Assembly: GCF_019192965.1 (NCBI RefSeq) | Contig: NZ_JAHTKU010000020.1 | Span: forward strand, 124,001-188,000 | Direction: 5' to 3' | DNA from: Nocardioides daeguensis | GTDB lineage: Bacteria; Actinomycetota; Actinomycetes; Propionibacteriales; Nocardioidaceae | Length of the DNA stretch: 64,000 nucleotides | Shown here: positions 31,863-39,846 of the stretch, piece by piece | How the letters are laid out: every line of letters begins with the position of its first letter | How positions within the stretch are numbered: position 1 is the stretch's first letter | Position numbers and translations under genes: made by a program | The notes under the pieces: model-generated | Databases searched by the model: none | What the model saw: the letters and a program-made list of their open reading frames with translations, nothing else | What the model was told of the DNA's origin: nothing

Positions 31863-32582
31863 CTACCAGTCGGCGCGGCGGACGAGCGCGTAGCGGAACG
31901 CGCCGCGCACGTGCACCTCGCGGGTCCAGTAGCAGATCGTGCCGGTGCGACTGATCCCCGTCGCCTCGAGGGTCATCGCCGGCTCACCCTCGGGGCGGCC
32001 GACCAGCCCTGCGTCCTCGACGGACAGGCCGTCGGCACCCGGCCACACCAGCTCCCAGCCGACCTGCTCGCCGGCCAGCTCCCGCGCCAGCGCGGGCATC
32101 GGGGTCACGGGGTCGAGGCCGGCCGGGTCCACCCGGGTCAGCACCGGTACGACGTCGCGCGCGACCAGCACCGGCTCACCGTCGGCGGACCACACCTTGG
32201 TGGTGCGCAGCACGGACTGGCGCGGCGTGACGTCGTACGCGTCGGCCTCGTCGAGGGTCACCTCGCCGACCTCCGCCGACACGACCTCGACCGACGGCGT
32301 GCGGCCCATCGCGGCGATCAGCTCGGCGCTGTCGAGGCGCTGTTCGAAACGGGCGGGGATGCCGAGCAGTGAGCTGTTGACGGTGGTGTCGGCGCCCTTG
32401 CGGCGGTGGATGAAGCCGCGCTCCTCGAGTCGGACCAGCGCCTCGCGCACCGCCGGCCGGCTGACCTCCAGGGACGACGCGAGCACGGTCTCCCCCGGCA
32501 TGGGACCGCCGCGCTCGGCCGCATCGGCCCAGAGCCGCTGCAGCCGGCGCTCGACCGGCTCCGGCAGCCCCGCATCACTCAC
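31863..32582 (-). CDS. GntR/HutC-family regulator
   Basis: A 239-aa regulator. The N-terminal winged HTH (LEVSRPAVREALVRLEERGFIHRRKG) is followed by a UTRA-type ligand domain (ATGISRTGTICYWTREVHVRGAFRYALVR at the C terminus, in essence). Its stop is 7 bp from the convergent amidohydrolase. The TGTCTGACA palindromes upstream of the 36-aa ORF are plausible targets. Start GTG 32582. Confidence 0.87.
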   Translation of the reverse strand: MSDAGLPEPVERRLQRLWADAAERGGPMPGETVLASSLEVSRPAVREALVRLEERGFIHRRKGADTTVNSSLLGIPARFEQRLDSAELIAAMGRTPSVEVVSAEVGEVTLDEADAYDVTPRQSVLRTTKVWSADGEPVLVARDVVPVLTRVDPAGLDPVTPMPALARELAGEQVGWELVWPGADGLSVEDAGLVGRPEGEPAMTLEATGISRTGTICYWTREVHVRGAFRYALVRRADW

Positions 32583-32630
32583 GGCGCCACCCTAGAGCGT
32601 CCGCGACCCCCAGCACTCTGGGAGGGACGA

Positions 32631-32655
32631 GTCACCAGCCACTCGGGATGGTGAC
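32631..32655. promoter_or_regulatory. Inverted repeat upstream of the secreted protein
   Basis: gtcacca (32631-32637) and tggtgac (32649-32655) form a 7-11-7 inverted repeat in the divergent region between the gntR gene and the secreted-protein gene. Function unknown. Confidence 0.35.
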
Positions 32656-32685
32656 GGGTGCCGGAACCCCGGAGACTCGGGGAAT

Positions 32686-34203
32686 GTGAGACTCCTGCTT
32701 CGCGCTGCCGCCGTCCTGGCGACCACGGCAGCCCTGACCGCCGTCCCGTCCCTGACCTCCCCCGCCCACGCCGGACAGGTGGGCGTCGTCGTCTCGATCA
32801 AGGGAGCCGGCAAGGTCACCGTCAAGTCCGGCTCGATCGAGGACGGCCCGACCGTCTGCGACTGGACCAGCGAGGTCGACGAGCGCGCCGTCAATACCTG
32901 CGAGCGGATGCGCAACGAGGAACCGCTGGTCGCCACCACCTGGCTGCGGCCCGAGGCCGCTCCCGGGAACTGGGAGGTCGGGAACTGGTCGGGCTGCGAC
33001 CTGATCGAGATGGAGGGCGACGTCCCGCTGTGCGGCCTGCAGTCCGGTGCGTTCAGCTCGGTCGAGAAGACGCCGCGGATCTCGTTCAACGACACCCACG
33101 TCCCCGAGATGACCTCGGTCGAGGTGCGTTCGGTCCCGGACGTCGACCGGACCTTCCGGTTCGACTTCGCCGCCGACGAGGGCGCGCTCGAGTGCGCCTT
33201 CGACAGCACCGTCATCTGGACACCCTGCTCCAGCGGCTTCCAGCAGGCGTTCGGCGAGGGCAACCACGCCTTCTACGTCCGCGCGACCGACCCGTCGGGG
33301 CAGAGCAGCGCCGTCAGCGGGTACCCGTTCACCGCCGTCGACACCCAGCTGATCGCGACGCCGCCGGCGCTCACCAACAGCACCGCGGCCACCTTCGGCC
33401 TGACCAGCACCATCGCGTCCAGCTACCTGTGCCAGCTCGACGACCAGACGCCGTACGTGTGCCTGAGCCAGCGGGTCGGCAACCACACGGCGGCCGGACT
33501 GGGCGAGGGGACGCACCGGATGCGGGTGTGGGGACGCCACCTCGGGTGGTCCGACCAGGTGCCGGCGACGCACACCTGGACCGTCGACACCACGGCCCCG
33601 CAGACCACGCTGACCGGCGGTGAGGTCAGCGGAGGCGTGATGCGGTCCACCTTCACCTCCGAGGCTGGGGCCTCGTTCCGGTGCCGCGTGACCGGGCCGG
33701 GACGCGACGACGCGTGGGCAGCCTGCACCTCTCCGGTGACCTACAGCGGCCTGACCGCGGAGGGCACCTACACCTTCGAGGTCGCGGCGAGCGACGCCGC
33801 CGGCAACTTCGACGTCACGCCGGCCGGATGGTCGTGGCTCTCCACCCCCGACCCGGAGGACCCGCTCGACCCGGGCCCCGGGCCGCATCCGCAACCGCTG
33901 CCGACCCCCGCCGCGAGCGCCCCGGAGACCGGGCCGGTGACCGGGCCGGGCAAGGTCCGCGCCGGGCGCAAGGCGACCTACCGCCTCGCCTCCCCCACGC
34001 CGGGCGCCGTCCTCGCCTGCCAGGTGCGACGCAAGGGTGCCGCACCGGTCGCGACCGCGTGGCGCGCATGCTCGCCGACCTTCGTGCTGAAGACGCGGCA
34101 GATGAAGCCGGGACGGTACATCCTGTACGTCCGAGCGGGCGTCGGGACCCAGTGGGACGCGACGCCGAGCACGAAGTCGATCGTGGTGAGGAGGAGCCGG
34201 TGA
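32686..34203 (+). CDS. Secreted repeat protein of unknown function
   Basis: A 505-aa protein with a signal peptide (ALTAVPSLTSPAHA end, about 29 aa). Residues about 30-130 form an N-terminal domain with several cysteines. Ig-like modules of about 80-95 aa follow, each with a Cys pair: FRFDFAADEGALECAFD...TPCSSGF; YLCQLDDQTPYVCLS; FRCRVTGPGRDDAWAACTS. Each module ends in a YTFEVAASDAAGN-like strand. A Pro-rich linker (residues about 385-420) leads to a last domain (GAVLACQVRRKG). It is probably an extracellular binding or structural protein. GTG 32686. It overlaps the next gene by 4 nt. Confidence 0.75.
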   Translation: MRLLLRAAAVLATTAALTAVPSLTSPAHAGQVGVVVSIKGAGKVTVKSGSIEDGPTVCDWTSEVDERAVNTCERMRNEEPLVATTWLRPEAAPGNWEVGNWSGCDLIEMEGDVPLCGLQSGAFSSVEKTPRISFNDTHVPEMTSVEVRSVPDVDRTFRFDFAADEGALECAFDSTVIWTPCSSGFQQAFGEGNHAFYVRATDPSGQSSAVSGYPFTAVDTQLIATPPALTNSTAATFGLTSTIASSYLCQLDDQTPYVCLSQRVGNHTAAGLGEGTHRMRVWGRHLGWSDQVPATHTWTVDTTAPQTTLTGGEVSGGVMRSTFTSEAGASFRCRVTGPGRDDAWAACTSPVTYSGLTAEGTYTFEVAASDAAGNFDVTPAGWSWLSTPDPEDPLDPGPGPHPQPLPTPAASAPETGPVTGPGKVRAGRKATYRLASPTPGAVLACQVRRKGAAPVATAWRACSPTFVLKTRQMKPGRYILYVRAGVGTQWDATPSTKSIVVRRSR

Positions 34204-34859
34204 CGCTGAGCGTGCTGGTCGGTGGTGGTCGGGACGAGGCACAGGTCCGAGCCCTGCTCGCGCCCTTCGTGGCCGAGCTCGCGGGCGGCGAGGCGACCTG
34301 CGTCGTCGTCGACGACGGCGAGGGCGTCGACCTGGACCGCTGGCGCGACGTGCTGGGCGATGCGCCGTCGGTGCGGACGGTCGTCCTGGCGTCCGGACGC
34401 CCGCTGTGCGCCGCGGACCTCACCGGCACTGCCGGCGTGTTCGTCGCCGGCGGTCTCACCCCGCTGTACGCCGAGCTGGTGGTGCCGGCCCGCGACGCGC
34501 TGGCCGCGCTCCCCTACGCCGGGTTCTCGGCCGGCGCGGCGATCGCGGCGGAGCGCGCGATCGTCGGGGGCTGGCTCCTGGACGGGCGCCCGGTCGCCCC
34601 GGAGGACGCCGGCGAGGACCTCGACCAGCTGGCCGTCGTACCGGGGCTGGGCCGGGTCGGGTTCGCCGTGGACGTGCACGCCGCGCAGTGGGGCACGCTC
34701 CCGCGGGCCGTGGCGGCCGTCCGCGCCGGGCTGGCGCCGGAGGCGCGCGCGGTCGACGAGCACACCGCCGTCGTGGTGCGCGACGGTGTGCTCGAGGTCG
34801 TCGGCGCCGGGGCGGCGCTGCACGTGCGGCCCGCCGAGGGCGGCGTGCTCGTCAGCTGA
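34200..34859 (+). CDS. S51-like (cyanophycinase/dipeptidase E fold) protein
   Basis: A 219-aa class-I glutaminase-like fold. Key segments are VFVAGGLTPLYAEL (nucleotide-turn equivalent), GFSAGAAIAAE with a Ser where the nucleophile sits in peptidase S51, and a later His in AVDVHAAQWG. The family includes dipeptidase E and cyanophycinase. The substrate here is unknown. It is translationally coupled to the secreted repeat protein. Its 3' end overlaps the convergent acyl-CoA dehydrogenase by 8 bp. Confidence 0.7.
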   Translation: MTLSVLVGGGRDEAQVRALLAPFVAELAGGEATCVVVDDGEGVDLDRWRDVLGDAPSVRTVVLASGRPLCAADLTGTAGVFVAGGLTPLYAELVVPARDALAALPYAGFSAGAAIAAERAIVGGWLLDGRPVAPEDAGEDLDQLAVVPGLGRVGFAVDVHAAQWGTLPRAVAAVRAGLAPEARAVDEHTAVVVRDGVLEVVGAGAALHVRPAEGGVLVS

Positions 34860-36024
34860 CGGAGACGATGGCGCCCGCGCCGGCCTCGCGGTCGAGCGAG
34901 CGGCCGATGACCATCCGCTGGATCTGGTTGGTGCCCTCGAAGATCTGCATCACCTTGGCCTCGCGCATGTAGCGCTCGACCGGGAAGTCCTTGGTGTAGC
35001 CGGCGCCGCCGAGCACCTGGACCGCGTCGGTGGTGACCTTCATGGCGGCGTCGGTGGCGACCAGCTTGGCGATCGAAGCCTCGCGGGAGAAGGGCAGGCC
35101 GAGGTCCTTGAGCCGCGCGGCGTGCAGCATGGTGGCGCGGGCGGACTGGACGGCGGCCTCCATGTCGGCGAGCACGAACGCCAGGCCCTGGTGGTCGATG
35201 ATCCGCTGGCCGAAGGACTCGCGCTGCTGGGCGTAGGCGACGGCACGGTCGATCGCGCCCTGGGCGAGGCCGGTCGCGACGGCGGCGATGCCGAGCCGGC
35301 CGGAGTCGAGACCGGCGAGGGCGATCTGGAGGCCCTGGCCCTCCTCGCCGAGCCGCTGGTCGACAGGGACCCGCACGTCCTCGAAGCGCACCGTCGCGGT
35401 GGTCGAGCCCATCAGGCCCATCTTGTCCTCGGGGGTGTCGGCCGACAGGCCGGGGGTCCCGGCCCGGACCAGGAAGCAGCTGATGTCGCCGCGACGGTCG
35501 CCGGTGCGCGCCATGACCTTGTAGAAGTCGGCCTGGCCGCCGTGGGTGACCCACGCCTTGGCGCCGTTGATGACGTACTCGTCGCCGTCGCGACGCGCGC
35601 GGGTGCGCATCGCGGCCGGGTCGGAGCCGGCGTGCGCCTCGGAGAGGCAGTAGGCGCCGAGCAGCTCGCCGCCGAGCATCTCGGGCAGCCACGTCCGCCG
35701 CTGCTCGTCGGTGCCGGCGGTGGCGAGACCGAAGCAGCTCAGCGCGTGCACCGAGACGCCGACGCCGACGCTCGACCAGACCGAGCCGATCTCCTCGAGG
35801 ACCTGCAGGTAGACCTCGTAGGGCAGTCCGCCGCCACCCAGCTCCTCGGGGTAGGGCAGGCCGAGGAAGCCGGCGCGGCCGAGCAGCCGGAACACCTCGC
35901 GCGGGAAGGTCCCGGTCGCCTCGGCCTCCGCGGCGCGCGGCAGCAGCTCGTCGGCGGCGAGCTGGCGGGCCAGGCGGAGCAGGTCGGCCGTCTCCTCGGA
36001 CGGCATCAGGCGACGTGCGGGCAT
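34852..36024 (-). CDS. Acyl-CoA dehydrogenase
   Basis: A 390-aa FAD enzyme with the standard ACAD layout: CLSEAHAGSDPAAMRT in the middle domain, DKMGLMGSTTATVRFEDVRVP, and the C-terminal QVLGGAGYTKDFPVERYMRE. The catalytic base Glu is in FEGTNQIQRMVIGR, as in short/medium-chain and branched-chain dehydrogenases. ATG 36024 has a ggaggac RBS. A divergent TetR gene with an inverted repeat between the two suggests ligand-controlled expression. Confidence 0.9.
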   Translation of the reverse strand: MPARRLMPSEETADLLRLARQLAADELLPRAAEAEATGTFPREVFRLLGRAGFLGLPYPEELGGGGLPYEVYLQVLEEIGSVWSSVGVGVSVHALSCFGLATAGTDEQRRTWLPEMLGGELLGAYCLSEAHAGSDPAAMRTRARRDGDEYVINGAKAWVTHGGQADFYKVMARTGDRRGDISCFLVRAGTPGLSADTPEDKMGLMGSTTATVRFEDVRVPVDQRLGEEGQGLQIALAGLDSGRLGIAAVATGLAQGAIDRAVAYAQQRESFGQRIIDHQGLAFVLADMEAAVQSARATMLHAARLKDLGLPFSREASIAKLVATDAAMKVTTDAVQVLGGAGYTKDFPVERYMREAKVMQIFEGTNQIQRMVIGRSLDREAGAGAIVSVS

Positions 36025-36042
36025 CGGGTCCTCCGAAGCGGT

Positions 36043-36082
36043 GAGTACTGGAAGTGTCCTTCTGGTACGGACCACAGTACTC
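36043..36082. promoter_or_regulatory. Inverted repeat in the acyl-CoA dehydrogenase/tetR intergenic region
   Basis: gagtactg (36043-36050) and cagtactc (36075-36082) are exact complements with a 24-bp spacer. A nested gtcc/ggac pair lies between them. It is a candidate operator for the adjacent TetR protein. Confidence 0.55.
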
Positions 36083-36104
36083 CCTTCGTTGCTAGCCTGC
36101 GACC

Positions 36105-36698
36105 GTGCAGCAGCAGCGAACCCTCCCGGCGCGCACCCGCCAGCGCCGGGACGCCCTGCTCGACGAGCTCGTCGAGCTGTTCCTGGCCGAGGGCTTCGCC
36201 GGCTTCGGGATCGGCGAGCTGGCCCAGCGCCTCTCCTGCTCGCGCAGCACGCTCTACCTCGTCGCCCCCAGCAAGGAACAGCTCATCACCGCCACGGTGC
36301 GGCGCTTCTTCAAGCGCGCCGCCGAGCGGATCGAGGACCGCGTCGAGGCTGCCGCCGACCCGGCCGACCGGCTCTCGACGTACCTCACCGCGGTCGCCGA
36401 CGAGCTCGCCCCCGCCTCCCCCCGGTTCTACGCCGACCTCGCCGGCTTCCCGCCCGGCGCCGAGGTCTACCGCGCCAACACCGCGCAGGCCGCGGCCCGC
36501 GTGCAGGCGCTGGTGACCGAGGGGGTCGCCGCCGGAACGCTGCGCAAGGTCAACGCCACCTTCGTCGGTGCAGCCGTCGCCGAGGTCATGGACGCGATCG
36601 GCGACGGCCGGATCGGTACGGCGACCGGCCTCGACGACGCGCAGGCCTACCAGGCGCTGGTCGACCTGGTCGCGACCGGCCTGCGCGCGCGAGGCTGA
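36105..36698 (+). CDS. TetR-family regulator
   Basis: A 197-aa regulator. An N-terminal HTH (LVELFLAEGFAGFGIGELAQ, then SCSRSTLYLVAPSKEQLITA) and a helical effector domain are visible. GTG 36105. It is divergent from an acyl-CoA dehydrogenase, suggesting a CoA-thioester effector. It ends 6 bp from a convergent small gene. Confidence 0.88.
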   Translation: MQQQRTLPARTRQRRDALLDELVELFLAEGFAGFGIGELAQRLSCSRSTLYLVAPSKEQLITATVRRFFKRAAERIEDRVEAAADPADRLSTYLTAVADELAPASPRFYADLAGFPPGAEVYRANTAQAAARVQALVTEGVAAGTLRKVNATFVGAAVAEVMDAIGDGRIGTATGLDDAQAYQALVDLVATGLRARG

Positions 36699-36704
36699 CC
36701 GGGC

Positions 36705-36956
36705 TCAGCTGTCCTCGGGGACCGGCTCGGGCACCGGCGCCGTACCGTGGCGGGCGACCTCCTGGTGCAGCGGCAGCGCGACGTGACCGCGGTGACGCAC
36801 GCCCGTCACCGCGTCGACGACGTACAGCCAGACCACGCCGGGGACGGCCGAGCGCGCGACCTGGATCCGGCAGCGGGCCGAGATCCCCGGCAAGGTGACG
36901 ACGTCGCCCGGCTCGAGCTGGGCGACGGTGACGGTCTCGACGGTGCCCTCGTGCAT
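36705..36956 (-). CDS. Small hypothetical protein
   Basis: An 83-aa protein starting MHEGTVETVTVAQLEPGDVVTLPG, with a beta-rich core (WLYVVDAVTGVRHRGHVALP) and an acidic, proline-rich tail. There is no membrane segment and no recognised family. ATG 36956 has a ggggag RBS; the in-frame reading from 37016 crosses the ArsR operator and is less likely. It is divergent from arsR and may share its palindromic operator. Confidence 0.6.
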   Translation of the reverse strand: MHEGTVETVTVAQLEPGDVVTLPGISARCRIQVARSAVPGVVWLYVVDAVTGVRHRGHVALPLHQEVARHGTAPVPEPVPEDS

Positions 36957-36999
36957 GCGGCGCTCCCCGCCCTTCCTCAGGTCCTCGGATGATTCACAA

Positions 37000-37022
37000 C
37001 ATGAAGAATTCTTCACTTCATG
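37000..37022. promoter_or_regulatory. ArsR-type palindromic operator
   Basis: catgaag (37000-37006) and cttcatg (37016-37022) are exact complements around a 9-bp centre, with the inner palindrome gaagaattcttc overlapping. It lies between the small gene and arsR, next to a -10-like tattct (37023-37028). It is an AT-rich island in GC-rich DNA and probably the ArsR autoregulatory site. Confidence 0.75.
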
Positions 37023-37063
37023 TATTCTAGCGGTAATGTCGAGGACAAGAAGGAGGTGCGCCG

Positions 37064-37411
37064 ATGGCAGTGCCGCTCTACCAGACCAAGGCCGAGTTCT
37101 TCCGCACCCTGGGCCACCCGGCCCGGATCCGGATCCTCGAGCTGCTCTCCGAGCGCGACCACGCGGTCCACGAGCTGCTCGAACAGATCGCGATCGAAGC
37201 CAGCAACCTGTCCCAGCAGCTCGCGGTGCTGCGCCGCACCTCGCTGGTCGTCTCCCGCCGCGAGGGCAACGCCGTCGTCTACTCCATCAGCGCACCCGAG
37301 GTCCGCGACCTGCTGCTGTCCGCCCGCCAGATCCTGGCCGGGCTCGCCGCGACGCGCACCGACTTCGAGGACGAGCTGGTGGTCCCCACCCGACCGTCGG
37401 CCGACCGATGA
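37064..37411 (+). CDS. ArsR-family regulator
   Basis: A 115-aa winged-helix regulator (TLGHPARIRILELLSERDHAVHELL, then EASNLSQQLAVLRRTSLVVSRREGNAVVYSI). The cysteine metal site of ArsR/SmtB (ELCVCDL) is absent and no cysteine is present, so metal sensing by thiols is unlikely. The aaggaggt RBS supports ATG 37064. Its stop overlaps the SulP start (ATGA), so it probably controls the transporter. Confidence 0.9.
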   Translation: MAVPLYQTKAEFFRTLGHPARIRILELLSERDHAVHELLEQIAIEASNLSQQLAVLRRTSLVVSRREGNAVVYSISAPEVRDLLLSARQILAGLAATRTDFEDELVVPTRPSADR

Positions 37412-39096
37412 GCACGCTGCTGGACCGGGCCCGCCAGCTGGCCCCACGTCGGGCCGACTGGGCTCAGGCCGATCTGCGCCACGACCTCACGGCGGGCGTG
37501 ATGGTCGCCCTGGTGGCCCTGCCGCTGGCCCTCGGCTTCGGGGTCAGCTCCGGAGTCGGGGCCGGAGCGGGCATCGTGACCGCGGTCGTCGCCGGCGCGA
37601 TCGCCGCGGTCTTCGGCGGCAGCCACGTCCAGGTCAGCGGTCCCACCGGGGCGATGACCGTCGTCCTCATCCCGATCGTCGCCGCGCACGGCATCGACGG
37701 CGTGCTCGTGGTCGGCCTGCTCGCCGGCCTGATGCTGCTGGGTCTCGCGGTCACCGGCGCGGGCCGGGCCATCCGGTACGTCCCCGTCCCGGTGATCGAG
37801 GGCTTCACCGCCGGGATCGCGGTCATCATCGCCCTCCAGCAGCTGCCCGCCGCCCTCGGCGTGGAGGTGCACGCGGAGAAGGTGCTCGTCCTCGCGACCG
37901 ACGCCGTGCGCGCCTGGGCGCAGGCTCCCTCGTGGGGCGCTCCGGCGACGGCCGGCGGCATCGCCGTGCTGATCGTGGCGATGGCCCGGGTCCGCGCCGG
38001 CTTCCCGGCGGCCCTGTTCCTGATCGTGCTGGCGACGGTGGGCAACGCGCTGCTCGCCGACAGCGACGGGGGCACGCCGCTCGCCACCATCGGCACCATC
38101 CCCTCCGGCCTCCCCGCGCCACACCTGCCCTCGGTGCCCTGGGGCGACCTCGACACGCTCGTCCTCGCCGCAGTCGCCGTCGCCGCCCTGGGCGCGCTCG
38201 AGAGCCTGCTGTCCGCGACGGTCGCGGACGCGATGAGCGTCGGGCAGCGGCACGACCCGGACCGCGAGCTGCTCGGCCAGGGCCTGGCCAACCTGGTCAG
38301 CCCGCTGTTCGGCGGCATCCCCGCCACCGCGGCGATCGCCCGCACGGCGGTCAACGTGCGCTCCGGCGCCCGGTCGCGGCTGGCCGCCCTGACCCACGCC
38401 GTGCTGCTGCTGGTCGTGGTGCTGGTCGCCGCCCGCTGGGTCGGCCAGATCCCGCTGGCCGCCCTGGCTGGCGTCCTGATCGCGACCGCCGTCCAGATGA
38501 TCCGGGTCTCGAGCCTCGCGCCCCTCCTGCGCGCCACCCGCGGCGACGCGGCCACGCTGCTGCTCACCGCCGCCGCGACGGTGGCCCTCGACCTGGTCCT
38601 CGCCGTGACCGTCGGCCTGGCCGCCGCCGGCTTCTTCGCGCTGCGCCAGACCGCCCGGACGGCGCGTCTGGAGGAGGAACCGCTCGACAACAGCGACCAC
38701 ACCGACGAGGAGCGGCGGCTGCTCGACGAGAACATCGTCGCCTACCGCCTCGACGGCCCGCTCTTCTTCGCCGCCGCCCACGACTTCCTGCTCGAGCTCG
38801 CCGAGGTCAAGCGGGTCCGCGTCGTCGTGCTGCGGATGGCGCACCTGACAGCCGTGGACGCGACCGGGGCCCACGTCCTGGCGGACACGATCGGCCGCCT
38901 CGAGCAGCGCGGCGTCACGGTGCTGCTGTCGGGCACCCGGCCCGAGCACCTCGCGGTCCTCGAGCAGCTCGGCGTGCACCGCCAGCTCGCCCACGAGCGG
39001 CACCTGTTCGCGACCACCCCCGAGGCGATCGCGCACGCACGACTGCACGCGGCGCGGATCGCGCACGAGCCGGGCCTGGAGCGCGAGGCGTCCTGA
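37408..39096 (+). CDS. SulP-family anion transporter with STAS domain
   Basis: A 562-aa inner-membrane protein. A SLC26/SulP core of about 12-14 helices starts at residue 20 (DLTAGVMVALVALPLALGFG; VSGPTGAMTVVLIPIVA; PVPVIEGFTAGIAVIIALQQ). A cytosolic STAS domain follows (residues about 445-560; VVVLRMAHLTAVDATGAHVL). Family members carry sulfate, bicarbonate or other anions. The ion cannot be fixed from sequence. It is translationally coupled to arsR. Confidence 0.9.
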   Translation: MSTLLDRARQLAPRRADWAQADLRHDLTAGVMVALVALPLALGFGVSSGVGAGAGIVTAVVAGAIAAVFGGSHVQVSGPTGAMTVVLIPIVAAHGIDGVLVVGLLAGLMLLGLAVTGAGRAIRYVPVPVIEGFTAGIAVIIALQQLPAALGVEVHAEKVLVLATDAVRAWAQAPSWGAPATAGGIAVLIVAMARVRAGFPAALFLIVLATVGNALLADSDGGTPLATIGTIPSGLPAPHLPSVPWGDLDTLVLAAVAVAALGALESLLSATVADAMSVGQRHDPDRELLGQGLANLVSPLFGGIPATAAIARTAVNVRSGARSRLAALTHAVLLLVVVLVAARWVGQIPLAALAGVLIATAVQMIRVSSLAPLLRATRGDAATLLLTAAATVALDLVLAVTVGLAAAGFFALRQTARTARLEEEPLDNSDHTDEERRLLDENIVAYRLDGPLFFAAAHDFLLELAEVKRVRVVVLRMAHLTAVDATGAHVLADTIGRLEQRGVTVLLSGTRPEHLAVLEQLGVHRQLAHERHLFATTPEAIAHARLHAARIAHEPGLEREAS

Positions 39097-39145
39097 CCGG
39101 GACTTGAGGACGTCTTGCCACCTGGCCGGCGGGTACCGGCCGGCC

Positions 39146-39601
39146 ATGGACACCTCGCTTGCTCCCACGGCGATGACGACGCTGACCCAGAAGGCCGCCG
39201 CCGCGGTGGCGGGCACGTTCGTCCTCGTCGGCATCCTCGGCTTCGTCCCCGGCATCACCACCGACTACGACGAGATGACCTTCGCCGGCCACGAGTCCGG
39301 CGCCCAGCTGCTCGGGATCTTCGCGGTCTCGGGCCTGCACAACATCGTGCACCTGGCCCTCGGCGTCGTGGGCTTGGTCCTCGCCACGAGCTGGACCGGC
39401 GCCCGCGCCTTCCTCCTCGGTGGCGGCGCTCTCTACCTGGCGCTCACGGTCTACGGTCTGCTCGTCGACCGCCACGAGGACGCCAACGTCGTACCGCTGG
39501 ACCGGGCGGACAACTGGCTGCACCTGGTCCTCGGCGTGGGCATGATCGGCCTCGGCCTGGTGCTGGCCCGCTCCGACGACGAAGCGACGGACCCGCGATG
39601 A
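39146..39601 (+). CDS. DUF4383 membrane protein
   Basis: A 151-aa protein with four membrane helices: a first near residue 15 (AAAAVAGTFVLVGILGFVPG), then HNIVHLALGVVGLVLA, AFLLGGGALYLALTVYGLL and LHLVLGVGMIGLGLVLA. The DNWLHLVLGVGMIGLG end and the HNIVHLALG motif are typical of DUF4383. Function unknown. It overlaps the following small gene (ATGA). Confidence 0.85.
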   Translation: MDTSLAPTAMTTLTQKAAAAVAGTFVLVGILGFVPGITTDYDEMTFAGHESGAQLLGIFAVSGLHNIVHLALGVVGLVLATSWTGARAFLLGGGALYLALTVYGLLVDRHEDANVVPLDRADNWLHLVLGVGMIGLGLVLARSDDEATDPR

Positions 39602-39801
39602 GCAGCGGCGTGGGCGACCCGGCCGTGGAGTACTGGACCTGCGCCATGGCCTCGGTCCGCGACGAGGAGCACCGCCGGCGCGGCGTCGTCGTCCCCCTGG
39701 TCCTGCACGTGGCCGCCACCGTCGGCGCCAGCGCGGCGGGCTATCTCGGCGGGCACCTCGTGGGCGGCCGCCGGCTCGCCCGCGGCCCCCACGGCCGGTG
39801 A
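39598..39801 (+). CDS. Small hypothetical protein with one hydrophobic segment
   Basis: A 67-aa protein whose ATG overlaps the DUF4383 stop. A hydrophilic N terminus (about 33 aa, VRDEEHRRRG) leads into one hydrophobic, Gly/Ala-rich stretch (VVVPLVLHVAATVGASAAGY) and a basic tail. It is probably a small membrane protein made together with DUF4383. No family recognised. Confidence 0.6.
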   Translation: MSSGVGDPAVEYWTCAMASVRDEEHRRRGVVVPLVLHVAATVGASAAGYLGGHLVGGRRLARGPHGR

Positions 39802-39827
39802 GGTCGGCGGGGCCGAGCCTCACCGGC
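39794..39827. terminator. Bidirectional terminator between convergent operons
   Basis: gccggtgagg-tcggc and gccga-g-cctcaccggc form a 15-bp stem with one bulge and a 3-nt loop. It covers the stop of the small membrane gene and lies 20 bp before the gcdH stop on the other strand. Confidence 0.8.
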
Positions 39828-39846
39828 GCACGGTGCGCGCCCCCGG

